Shown: positions 18,222 to 26,101 of the stretch, piece by piece
Layout of the letters: each line of letters opens with the position of its first letter
Position numbering within the stretch: the stretch's first letter is position 1
DNA from: Sphingopyxis sp.
GTDB taxonomy: Bacteria; Pseudomonadota; Alphaproteobacteria; Sphingomonadales; Sphingomonadaceae
Reading direction: 5' to 3'
Assembly: GCF_016704835.1 (NCBI RefSeq)
Contig: NZ_JADIZJ010000006.1
Span: forward strand, 62,001 to 126,000
DNA: 64,000 nt
Program-made: the position numbers and the translations under genes
Notes under the pieces: generated by a model
What the model was told of the DNA's origin: nothing
Seen by the model: the letters and a program-made list of their open reading frames with translations, nothing else
The model's database searches: none

Positions 18222-20135
18222 ATGCGGCAAGCGAAAATCACGGCGAAGCCGACTCGCGCGCGGCTCTGTGCCGGTGCGTTCGGCGCGCTGCTTGTGGGAC
18301 TCGCGGCAGTACCTGCGTCCGCGCAGGTGACGCCGCCAGATGCCGCGACCAAGGCGGCGATGGAAAAGCGCACCGCGGCGCGCACCCTGCTGTCGTCGGC
18401 GCTCGCCCGCATCGCCGCCAACAACAGCGATCCCCGCGCGCTGCTCGACGCCGGCCGGGCATCGATCGAGCTTGATGACTATCGCGCCGCGCTGGGCTTT
18501 CTGGTTCGCGCCGAGCAGTCGAGCCCGCGCGACGGTGCGGTCAAGGCGGCGCTGGGGTCGGCGATGGTGCATATGGAAAACCCGACCCGCGCGCTCGACT
18601 ATTTTGGCGAAGCACAGCTGCTGGGCGCGCCCGAACGGGTGTTCCTGTCTGACCGAGCGCTTGCGCGCGACCTGCTCGGTCAACAGGATGCGGCGCAGCG
18701 CGATTACCAGCTCGCGCTGGCGATCGCACCCAATGACGAATTGACGCGGCGCTATGCGCTGTCGCTCGGGATCAGCGGAGAAGCCGACCGTGCGATCCAG
18801 ATGCTGACCCCGCAGCTGCGAGCACAGGATCGCGGCGCCTGGCGACTGCGCGCGATGATTCTGGCGATGAACGGCCGTGACGGCGAAGCGAGCGAAATCG
18901 TCAACGCAACAATGCCGCCTGCCATGGCGCAGAATATCCTGCCCTATCTGACCCAGATGGACCGGCTCAATCCGGCGCAGCAGGCGGCAGCGGCACATTT
19001 CGGCCGCTTTCCCAATGGCGAGTTGGGGGCGAAGCGCAAACCGGTGCAAGTCGCGGCCGCAACGCCGCCCCCTGCCGCTTCGGGCAGGCGGGCGGCGGCG
19101 AGTACGAAGCGACCGCCCGCGGCTACGGTTGCTGCGGCGCCGACCCCGACGCCCAGCGCCCGGCCGCTGGGGCCAGCCTATGCCCAGCCGCGCACGCCCT
19201 CAAGCCAGGCTGCCAGCGAACGGACGCCGACGGTAAGCCGGCCCGCGGCTGGGACGGTCGCTGAATCGGTTGTGGCGCCAGCCGCGCGCGCGGCGAAACC
19301 GGCTTCGAATGAAGCGGCATCGACGCCGACGCGCGGCGAGGTTGCGAGCGGTGCGCCGGGGTTAAAGTCACCATTTCAGCAGACTATTCGGCCCGCGCCA
19401 TCGTCTTCTCCTGATCCATCTGCCGTATCGCCCGAGGCCCGCAACCCGTCAGCGCCCGTAACCGGGGGAGTCGTTTTAGCAAAGCAAGAAGCGACCGGCG
19501 TCACGGCGAACGAAAATCCCGGACAAGTCGGACCTGGCTTCTCGATTGCCGACATTGGGCGCGGTGCGCTGAGTACGCCTTCAACGCTGCCACAGTCGCC
19601 GCCGTCCGCTGCGACAGTATCAGTAGCACCGTCACCCGCGCCTCTCGCATCGCTGGCCGACATCGTTGGCTCGATCGAGATTCCGCCCGAGGAACTGACC
19701 CAGCCCGACAATGCGATCGGCGCAGACACGCTCGCCAAACTGCTTGAAGACAAGCGCCGCGCCGACGCTGCCGAGGATGCGAAGCGCGAGAAGGACGCGG
19801 TGGCCGCGAAAGCCAAGGCCGATGCCGATGCCAGGGCCAAGTCCGAGGCGGCGGAGAAGAAGGCCAATCCGGCGCGCATCTGGGTGCAGGTGGCGACCGG
19901 CGCGAACGCCCGCGCGCTCGCAACCGACTATGGCAAGTTCGCCAAGAAGAGCCCCGATCTGTTCAGGGGAAAATCGGGCGCCACCGCCGAATGGGGCAAG
20001 ACCCGCCGGTTGCTGGTCGGCCCATTCAAGGACCGCAAGGCGGCGCAGGACTGGCTCACCAGCTATAAGAAAGCTGGCGGCGACGGCTTCTTGTTTAACA
20101 GCGAGGCGGGCGAGACCGTCGATCCGTTCAAGTGA
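18222..20135 (+). CDS. Exported TPR-SPOR protein, probable division-site peptidoglycan-binding factor
   Basis: The 637-residue product starts with a signal peptide (LLVGLAAVPASA, cleavage near residue 33). TPR-like helical repeats follow at about 40-250 (for example ALLDAGRASIELDDYRAALG), then a long low-complexity Pro/Ala/Thr linker (about 260-490), an Ala/Lys/Glu-rich coiled segment (about 500-548), and a C-terminal SPOR domain (about 550-637, ARIWVQVATGAN to GPFKDRKAAQDW). SPOR domains bind denuded septal glycan. Placement 60 nt behind ftsZ and overlap with dgt (4 nt) suggest a role in septation, but the specific function is unknown. ATG 18222 was preferred over an upstream TTG at 18216. 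Confidence 0.8.
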   Translation: MRQAKITAKPTRARLCAGAFGALLVGLAAVPASAQVTPPDAATKAAMEKRTAARTLLSSALARIAANNSDPRALLDAGRASIELDDYRAALGFLVRAEQSSPRDGAVKAALGSAMVHMENPTRALDYFGEAQLLGAPERVFLSDRALARDLLGQQDAAQRDYQLALAIAPNDELTRRYALSLGISGEADRAIQMLTPQLRAQDRGAWRLRAMILAMNGRDGEASEIVNATMPPAMAQNILPYLTQMDRLNPAQQAAAAHFGRFPNGELGAKRKPVQVAAATPPPAASGRRAAASTKRPPAATVAAAPTPTPSARPLGPAYAQPRTPSSQAASERTPTVSRPAAGTVAESVVAPAARAAKPASNEAASTPTRGEVASGAPGLKSPFQQTIRPAPSSSPDPSAVSPEARNPSAPVTGGVVLAKQEATGVTANENPGQVGPGFSIADIGRGALSTPSTLPQSPPSAATVSVAPSPAPLASLADIVGSIEIPPEELTQPDNAIGADTLAKLLEDKRRADAAEDAKREKDAVAAKAKADADARAKSEAAEKKANPARIWVQVATGANARALATDYGKFAKKSPDLFRGKSGATAEWGKTRRLLVGPFKDRKAAQDWLTSYKKAGGDGFLFNSEAGETVDPFK

Positions 20136-21304
20136 GCGTTGCCGATTGCGCGAGCAATCCGGCGCAGAGTCGCGGGCGCCGCCATGCTGAGCTGGGCCGC
20201 GTTGTCCGAGGCCCGCGCGACGACTTCCAGCGCGACCGTGACCGCATCATTCATTCGATCGCGTTTCGCCGCCTGCGCCACAAGACGCAGGTGTTCGTCG
20301 CTCCTGACGGCGACCATTATCGCGTCCGCCTGACTCACAGTATCGAGGTGGCACAGATCGGGCGTGGAATCGCGCGTGCGCTGGGGCTCAACGAGGATTT
20401 GACCGAGGCCTTGTGCCTCGCGCACGACATCGGCCATCCACCCTTCGGCCATGCGGGCGAGGATGCGCTGAAAGCCGCGATGGCGGACCACGGCGGTTTC
20501 GATCATAACGGACACACGCTGCGCACGCTCGCGGGGCTGGAATGTCCCTATCCACTGTTCGACGGGCTCAACCTGACGTGGGAAACGCTTGAGGGGCTAG
20601 CGAAGCACAATGGACCGGTAACCAACCCTGGTTGGGCGCTGGCCGAGATCGATGGTGATTTTCGCCTCGACCTCGGCAGTCACGCGAGCCTTGAAGCGCA
20701 GATTGCAGCGGTTGCCGACGACATAGCCTATGACAATCACGACATCGACGACGGCTTGCGCGCGGGGTTGCTCGACCTTGAGCAGCTGATGGAACAGCCG
20801 TTTGTGGCCGCCAATTTCCGTGCCGTCGAGGACCGCTTCCCCGGCGCGCCTCGCGACCGGTTGCTGCGCGAGCTGGTCCGCGACCAGATCGGGGTGATGG
20901 TCAACAATGTTATCGCGGCGACGCAGGCCAATGTTGCTGCTGCTGGCGTCGCCAGTGTCGCCGAGGTTCGCGCCGCCGGCTGGTCGCTGGGAGGCTTTTC
21001 GCCCGAACTTGCGGCCGACGAGCGCGAGCTCAAGCGGTTCATGTACGCCAATCTCTATCATCATCCCGAACAGGTCGCCGCCGCGGAAGCGGCGAACCAG
21101 GTCGTCACGCGCCTGTTCGCCGCCTATGCCGATGATCCGCGGCTGATGGGCGAGGATTGGTCGGCGCGCGTGCCCGGCGAAGAATGCGCGACAACCCGGC
21201 ATATCGGGGACTATATTGCCGGAATGACCGACCGTTTTGCCATCGATCGTTATGCCGAAATTTTCGGGCGCGCCGAAGTGCCGGAGGCGCTGGCGCATGT
21301 CTGA
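20132..21304 (+). CDS. dgt: Deoxyguanosinetriphosphate triphosphohydrolase-like HD protein
   Basis: HD-domain enzyme of the dGTPase family, which hydrolyses dNTPs to the nucleoside and tripolyphosphate. The 390-residue protein shows FRRLRHKTQVF, the first metal ligand LTHSIEV (His69), the HD pair in CLAHDIGHPPFGHAGE (His98-Asp99) and the downstream DDIAYDNHDIDDG block. The start is GTG 20132, overlapping the preceding stop. The family includes broad dNTPases, so dGTP specificity is not certain. Confidence 0.9.
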   Translation: MSVADCASNPAQSRGRRHAELGRVVRGPRDDFQRDRDRIIHSIAFRRLRHKTQVFVAPDGDHYRVRLTHSIEVAQIGRGIARALGLNEDLTEALCLAHDIGHPPFGHAGEDALKAAMADHGGFDHNGHTLRTLAGLECPYPLFDGLNLTWETLEGLAKHNGPVTNPGWALAEIDGDFRLDLGSHASLEAQIAAVADDIAYDNHDIDDGLRAGLLDLEQLMEQPFVAANFRAVEDRFPGAPRDRLLRELVRDQIGVMVNNVIAATQANVAAAGVASVAEVRAAGWSLGGFSPELAADERELKRFMYANLYHHPEQVAAAEAANQVVTRLFAAYADDPRLMGEDWSARVPGEECATTRHIGDYIAGMTDRFAIDRYAEIFGRAEVPEALAHV

Positions 21305-21944
21305 GGCGCTGATCATTGGGGCGACCGGACTGATCGGGCGCGCCGTGATTGCGGCGTTCGGCGACAAGACCGTCACCATCGTCGCCCGCCGTTCGGTGGA
21401 TGGATTGGCGCCGCACCATGCCGAGCGCGTCGCATCGCCCGAAAACTGGCCCGATATCATCGCCGCCGAACAGTCCGCGGTTCTCATCTGTTGCCTCGGC
21501 ACCACGATCCGCCAAGCCGGCTCGCAGGCCGCGTTCCGCGCCGTGGACCATGACCTGATCCTCGCTGCTGCCAAGGGCGCCCGGCTGGGCGGTGCACCCC
21601 ATATGATCGTCGTCAGTTCGGTCGGGGCGTCGCCAAAGGCAGGCAATTTCTATCTGCGGACCAAGGGTGAAACCGAGGATGGACTGCGTGCTTTGGGGGT
21701 CGAGCGGCTCGATCTGATCCGTCCCGGCCTGCTGCTCGGCGATCGACCCGGGCCGCCGCGGCTGGGTGAGCGGCTGGCGACGATCGCGGCGCCGCTCGCC
21801 GACGCCTTGCTCCACGGTTCGTTCCGCCGCTACCGCTCGATCCCGGCCGCCACCGTTGCCGCGGCGATCGTGAAACTTGCCGGGCAGGGTGGTTCGGGCG
21901 TGCATATCCACGAAAACGACGCAATCCGCGCGCTCGCCGATTGA
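21297..21944 (+). CDS. NAD(P)-binding Rossmann-fold protein (atypical SDR, HTATIP2-like)
   Basis: A 215-residue protein with an N-terminal dinucleotide-binding motif (IIGATGLIGRAV) and the SVGASPKAGNFYLRTKGETE segment, which resembles the YxxxK-containing strand of atypical short-chain dehydrogenases. The best fit by motif is the oxidoreductase HTATIP2/NmrA-like group. The substrate is unknown. ATG 21297 overlaps the end of dgt by 8 nt, so the two are probably cotranscribed. The gene ends before the glycine riboswitch, to which it is not functionally linked by any visible feature. Confidence 0.7.
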   Translation: MSEALIIGATGLIGRAVIAAFGDKTVTIVARRSVDGLAPHHAERVASPENWPDIIAAEQSAVLICCLGTTIRQAGSQAAFRAVDHDLILAAAKGARLGGAPHMIVVSSVGASPKAGNFYLRTKGETEDGLRALGVERLDLIRPGLLLGDRPGPPRLGERLATIAAPLADALLHGSFRRYRSIPAATVAAAIVKLAGQGGSGVHIHENDAIRALAD

Positions 21945-22004
21945 CTCCGGTCGGGGGCAGCGCCAAGGCTCGGGCGTCTGTCGGGTCTCGAAAGGGATTC
22001 GACC

Positions 22005-22206
22005 GGCCGCGCGGGAGAGCGTGAGGGCAGGGCAACCGGCGCCTCACCACCGAAGGAGCAACCGCCCCGGAAACTCTCAGGTCAGCAGGACCGCGCAGGC
22101 TGGAACGGACACTCTGGAAAGCGTTCCGGCTGTCGGCCGGAACCACCGAAGGGGTAACTCCGGACGATTTCGCCGGGGGAAAACTCTCAGGTTCCCGTGA
22201 CAGAGG
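22005..22206 (+). ncRNA. Tandem glycine riboswitch upstream of gcvT
   Basis: Two glycine-aptamer-like modules lie in tandem. The first (about 22009-22096) contains GGGAGAGC, a central stem region, ACCGAAGGAGCAACCGCC and the 3' GAAACTCTCAGG. The second (about 22097-22206) repeats ACCGAAGGGGTAACTCC and AAAACTCTCAGG. These paired conserved strings (CCGAAGG-GCAA and ACTCTCAGG) are diagnostic of the gcvT motif. In such tandem arrangements glycine binding usually switches gcv expression on. A further 61 nt lead to the gcvT ATG. Confidence 0.93.
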
Positions 22207-22267
22207 GGGCAGGGCGAAAGGCGCGGCACCCCGCCGCGCATCCGCCGTGCAACCGCGGGAGACTGGC

Positions 22268-23410
22268 ATGACCGAAACCGAACAGTTGGACGAAGACGTC
22301 GCGATCGAAGCCGCGACCGAAGTGCTGCCGCTCGACGCCTGGCATCGCGCGAAGGGCGGCCGGATGGTCGAATTCGCGGGGTATTGGATGCCGATCCAAT
22401 ATGAAGGCATCATGGCCGAACATCTGTGGGTCCGCGAAAACGCCGGGTTGTTCGACGTCAGCCACATGGGGCAGTTGGCGCTCTCGGGCGACACGGTTGC
22501 CGAAGCGCTCGAAGCCCTCGTCCCCGGTGACATCTCGGCACTGAAGCCCGGGCGGATGCGCTATTCGCTGCTGCTGGACGAGGATGGCGGCATCCTCGAT
22601 GATTTAATGATCACCAACGAGGGCGACCAACTCGGCATCGTCGTCAACGGCGCCGTGAAGTGGGAAGATATCGGGCATTTGCGCGAAAATCTGCCTGACG
22701 ACATCACACTCAATCACAACGAAGATCATGGCCTGCTCGCGTTACAGGGGCCGAAAGCCGTCGATGCGCTGACGCGGCTGGTACCCGAGGCCGCAGGCCT
22801 GGTGTTCATGCAGGCGACGCGCGCGACGTGGAACGGCCATGCGGTCGCAATCAGTCGGTCGGGCTATACCGGCGAGGATGGGTTCGAAATTTCGCTGCCG
22901 AACGAAACGCTCGAGGGATTCGCCGACGCGCTGTGCGCGATGGAGGAGGTCAAACCGATCGGGCTGGGCGCGCGTGATTCGTTGCGGCTGGAGGCAGGAC
23001 TGCCGCTCTATGGCCATGATCTCGACCCAACGATTGATCCGGTCGAAGGCGACTTGGCATTCGCGATCAGCAAGCGTCGCCGGGAGGAAGGCGGCTTCCC
23101 GGGCGCCGCGCGCGTCCTTGGCCACCTTGCCGACGGCAGCCCGCGCAAGCGCGTCGGCCTGCTGGTCGACGGTAAGTTGCCTGTGCGCGAGGGCGCGAAG
23201 CTGTTCGACGGCAACACCGAAATCGGCGTCGTGACGTCGGGCGGCTTCGCTCCCAGCGTGGGCGCGCCGATCGCGATGGGCTATGTGCCACGCGACCATG
23301 CTGAACCCGGCACCGCGCTCGCCGCCGAAGTTCGCGGCAAAAGGGTGGCCTGCACCGTCACCGCCATGCCCTTTGTCCCGCATAATTATGTTCGTAAAAC
23401 AGGAGCTTGA
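22268..23410 (+). CDS. gcvT: Glycine cleavage system T protein (aminomethyltransferase)
   Basis: Transfers the one-carbon unit from aminomethyl-lipoyl-GcvH to tetrahydrofolate, releasing ammonia. The 380-residue product has the N-terminal GRMVEFAGYWMPIQY block, GLFDVSHMGQ, the folate-binding YTGEDGFEI region, the GARDSLRLEAGLPLYGHD motif and the C-terminal GCV_T barrel domain. ATG 22268 was chosen since it sits 4 nt after CGGGAGA and the family start follows a short acidic extension. It heads the gcv operon under the glycine riboswitch. Confidence 0.95.
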   Translation: MTETEQLDEDVAIEAATEVLPLDAWHRAKGGRMVEFAGYWMPIQYEGIMAEHLWVRENAGLFDVSHMGQLALSGDTVAEALEALVPGDISALKPGRMRYSLLLDEDGGILDDLMITNEGDQLGIVVNGAVKWEDIGHLRENLPDDITLNHNEDHGLLALQGPKAVDALTRLVPEAAGLVFMQATRATWNGHAVAISRSGYTGEDGFEISLPNETLEGFADALCAMEEVKPIGLGARDSLRLEAGLPLYGHDLDPTIDPVEGDLAFAISKRRREEGGFPGAARVLGHLADGSPRKRVGLLVDGKLPVREGAKLFDGNTEIGVVTSGGFAPSVGAPIAMGYVPRDHAEPGTALAAEVRGKRVACTVTAMPFVPHNYVRKTGA

Positions 23411-23413
23411 TCG

Positions 23414-23785
23414 ATGCCGCGTTATTATACCGAAGAGCATGAGTGGATCGATGTCGACGGTGACGTCGCCACGGTCGGCATCACCGATTTTGCGCAGGGC
23501 CAGCTTGGCGACATCGTGTTCGTCGAGGTTCCCGACACCGGCGCCGAGCTGAGCCAAGGGGGCGACGCCGCAGTGGTCGAATCGGTGAAGGCGGCGAGCG
23601 ACGTCTATGCCCCGGTCGATGGGACGGTGACGGAAGGCAACAGCCAGCTCGAAGAAGATCCCGCGCTCGTCAATTCGGATCCCGAAGGCGAAGGCTGGTT
23701 CTTCCGCCTCGCGCTCAGCGACAAGAGCCAGCTCGACGGCCTGATGGACGCGAAGGCGTACAAAGCCTTCTGCGACACGCTCTAG
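23414..23785 (+). CDS. gcvH: Glycine cleavage system H protein (lipoyl carrier)
   Basis: A 123-residue lipoyl-carrier protein that shuttles the aminomethyl group between GcvP, GcvT and the dihydrolipoamide dehydrogenase. The lipoylation motif is ESVKAASDVYAPVDG, with the lysine in VKAAS. The start is fixed by the ACAGGAGC ribosome-binding site, 3 nt after the gcvT stop. The length is normal. Confidence 0.96.
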   Translation: MPRYYTEEHEWIDVDGDVATVGITDFAQGQLGDIVFVEVPDTGAELSQGGDAAVVESVKAASDVYAPVDGTVTEGNSQLEEDPALVNSDPEGEGWFFRLALSDKSQLDGLMDAKAYKAFCDTL

Positions 23786-23793
23786 CGGTATCT

Positions 23794-23902
23794 CCCCTCC
23801 CCTTCATGGGAGGGGCAGTGAGACAAGCGAACGTGTTCGCTTGTCGCAACGGGGTGGACCCAGCACCGCGACCCCACCCCAACCCCCTCCTCTGAAAGGA
23901 GG
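23794..23902. repeat. Composite hairpin element between gcvH and the next gene
   Basis: This non-coding stretch has four inverted pairs in series. CCCCTCCC/GGGAGGGG spans 23794-23815. GACAAGCGAAC/GTTCGCTTGTC is a near-perfect 24-nt palindrome at 23822-23845. GGGGTGG pairs with CCACCCC (23851-23880). CCTCC pairs with GGAGG (about 23886-23902). The pattern looks like a mobile intergenic palindrome family rather than a simple terminator. It could attenuate read-through into the distal gcv genes. No second copy was seen in this window. Confidence 0.55.
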
Positions 23903-23956
23903 GCTTCTGGAGAAAATGCCATCGCCACCGATGCTGTTCTTGCCAATTGCCGCCTG

Positions 23957-24739
23957 ATGGTTGCCACGCCTATCTATGAGGGCGCGCAGGGCACCTATGT
24001 CCGCGCGGCGCTGGCGCTGGCGCTGCGCGCGCAGGCGATGGGCATTTCGGTGCGGTTCGAGTTCATCCTTTATCAACCGTCGATCACCCGCGCGCGCAAC
24101 ATGCTCACCGCAATGTTCCTCGCCAGCGATTGCACGCACCTTTTGTTCATCGATGCCGACATCGACTTTTCGGCCGACGACGTGTTCTCGCTGATCCGCG
24201 CGATGGAGGCGACTCCTGGTTGCGGGGTGGTGGGCGGCGCTTATCCGCGGCGGATGATCAACTGGGCCAATGTCGCGCGCGCGGTCGAACAGGGGCTGGC
24301 GAAGGATAATCCCGCCGATCTGGCGCGCTATACCGGCGATTTCGCGCTGCATTTCCTGAACCCCGAGCAAAATTTCAAGATGGCCGATCTCGTCGAGCTG
24401 ACGCGGCTCGGCACAGCGATGATGCTTATCCGCCGCGCGGTCCTCGAAGGCATGGCAGCGGCGATGCCCGAGCTTGTTTTTCGGCCCGACCCTGCCGAAC
24501 GGCAGGCGCATGGCGTCGGCGAAATCGTCCCCGCCTTTTTCTGCCCCTATATCGAGCCTGATAGTCAGGCGTTGCTGTCGGACGATTATGCCTTTTGCCG
24601 CCGCGTTCGCGACGCGGGCTTTCGCATCTGGCTGGCGCCATGGATCCGCACGACCCACGCCGGTCCGGCGATCTTCTCCGGCACGCTCGCCGACACCGTC
24701 CAGCTTTTTTCCCAAAAACCAGATTCTTCTGCGGAGTAG
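23957..24739 (+). CDS. Glycosyltransferase-like (GT-A, DxD) protein of unknown substrate
   Basis: A 260-residue protein that resembles a compact GT-A-fold glycosyltransferase. The N-terminal strand reads MVATPIYEGAQGTYV, followed by a helix with RARNML and the DxD-type metal motif LLFIDADIDF (about residues 67-76). GGAYPRRMINW and a late DDYAFCRRVRDAG segment resemble acceptor-side motifs. No membrane helix or signal peptide is evident. It sits in the gcv operon, after a hairpin element and 3 nt before gcvPA, so it is likely cotranscribed; no metabolic link to glycine cleavage is obvious. The frame is open upstream but offers no standard start codon near a ribosome-binding site. Confidence 0.65.
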   Translation: MVATPIYEGAQGTYVRAALALALRAQAMGISVRFEFILYQPSITRARNMLTAMFLASDCTHLLFIDADIDFSADDVFSLIRAMEATPGCGVVGGAYPRRMINWANVARAVEQGLAKDNPADLARYTGDFALHFLNPEQNFKMADLVELTRLGTAMMLIRRAVLEGMAAAMPELVFRPDPAERQAHGVGEIVPAFFCPYIEPDSQALLSDDYAFCRRVRDAGFRIWLAPWIRTTHAGPAIFSGTLADTVQLFSQKPDSSAE

Positions 24740-24742
24740 TTC

Positions 24743-26101
24743 ATGCGTTATCTCCCCCTTACGTCCGATGACCGCAGCGCGATGCTCGCCACCATCGGCG
24801 CGGCGTCGATCGAGGATCTGTTCGCCGACGTTCCCCTCGATGCGCGGCTCGACGGCCCGATCGCCCACCTGCCGATGCACGCCAGCGAACTCACGGTCGA
24901 GCGCCATATGGCGGCGCTGTCGCGCCAGAATCGCGCTGCGGGTGACGGTCCATTCTTCCTCGGTGCCGGGGCGTATCGCCACCATGTTCCCGCCAGCGTC
25001 GATCATCTGATCCAGCGCGGGGAGTTTTTGACTGCCTATACCCCGTATCAGCCCGAAATCGCGCAGGGCACGCTGCAGATGCTGTTCGAATTCCAGTCGC
25101 AGGTCGCGCGGCTGCTCGGCACCGATGTTGCCAATGCCTCGATGTACGACGGCTCGACCGCCTGCTGGGAAGCGATCGTAATGGCGCGGCGGATCACCAA
25201 GCGCGGCAAAGCGCTGCTGTCGACCGCGCTGCACCCCCATTACCGCAGCGTCGCGCGCACGATGGCCAAATATACCGGCGATGTCCTGGTCGATGGAGAT
25301 CCCAGCCTTCAGGCCGGGACCGACTGGGCAGCGCTTGCTGCGGCGATCGATAAGGACACAAGCTGCGTCGTCGTTCAATATCCCGACATCCTTGGCCGCA
25401 TCGACGATATGACCGCGCTCGCCGCCGCCTGTCAGGCGGCGGGGGCGCTGCTGATTGCGGTGGTTACCGAGCCCGTCGCGCTCGGGCTGATCAAGGCGCC
25501 GGGCGAAATGGGCGCCGACATCGTGGTCGGCGAAGGCCAGTCGATCGGGGTCGGGTTGCAGTTCGGCGGGCCTTATGTCGGTCTGTTCGCGTGCAAGACC
25601 AAGTATGTCCGCCAGATGCCGGGCCGCCTGTGCGGCGAGACGGTCGATGCCAATGGCAAGCGCGGCTTCGTACTGACGCTGTCGACGCGTGAGCAGCATA
25701 TTCGCCGCGAGAAGGCGACGAGTAATATCTGTACCAATTCAGGGCTTTGTGCGCTGGCTTTCAGCATTCATATGACTTTGCTGGGCGAAGCGGGGTTGCG
25801 CCAGCTCGCCGCGATCAATCATTGTCGCGCCCAGATGGCTGCTGCCGAGCTGGCCAAGATCCCTGGCGTGTCGGTGATGAACGACAGCTATTTCAACGAA
25901 TTCACCCTGCTATTGCCGACCGAAGCGCGCCCGGTGATCCACAAGCTCGCCGAGCGCGACATTTTGGGCGGCGTGTCGCTCGGTCGCCTCTACCCCGCCA
26001 ACGCGGATCTGGCGAACGGCCTCGTCGTCGCGGTCACCGAAACCGTCACCGAGGCGGATATTGCCGCCTTTGCGGCCGCTCTGAAGGAGGTGCTGGCATG
26101 A
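24743..26101 (+). CDS. gcvPA: Glycine dehydrogenase (decarboxylating) subunit 1
   Basis: N-terminal half of the split P protein, which with GcvPB forms the PLP-dependent glycine decarboxylase. The 452-residue product has the P-protein N-terminal region (FFLGAGAYRHHVPA), YTPYQPEI, NASMYDGSTACWEA and the REQHIRREKATSNICTN block. ATG 24743 follows GCGGAG. It overlaps gcvPB by four bases, as expected for partners needed in equal amounts. Confidence 0.95.
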   Translation: MRYLPLTSDDRSAMLATIGAASIEDLFADVPLDARLDGPIAHLPMHASELTVERHMAALSRQNRAAGDGPFFLGAGAYRHHVPASVDHLIQRGEFLTAYTPYQPEIAQGTLQMLFEFQSQVARLLGTDVANASMYDGSTACWEAIVMARRITKRGKALLSTALHPHYRSVARTMAKYTGDVLVDGDPSLQAGTDWAALAAAIDKDTSCVVVQYPDILGRIDDMTALAAACQAAGALLIAVVTEPVALGLIKAPGEMGADIVVGEGQSIGVGLQFGGPYVGLFACKTKYVRQMPGRLCGETVDANGKRGFVLTLSTREQHIRREKATSNICTNSGLCALAFSIHMTLLGEAGLRQLAAINHCRAQMAAAELAKIPGVSVMNDSYFNEFTLLLPTEARPVIHKLAERDILGGVSLGRLYPANADLANGLVVAVTETVTEADIAAFAAALKEVLA

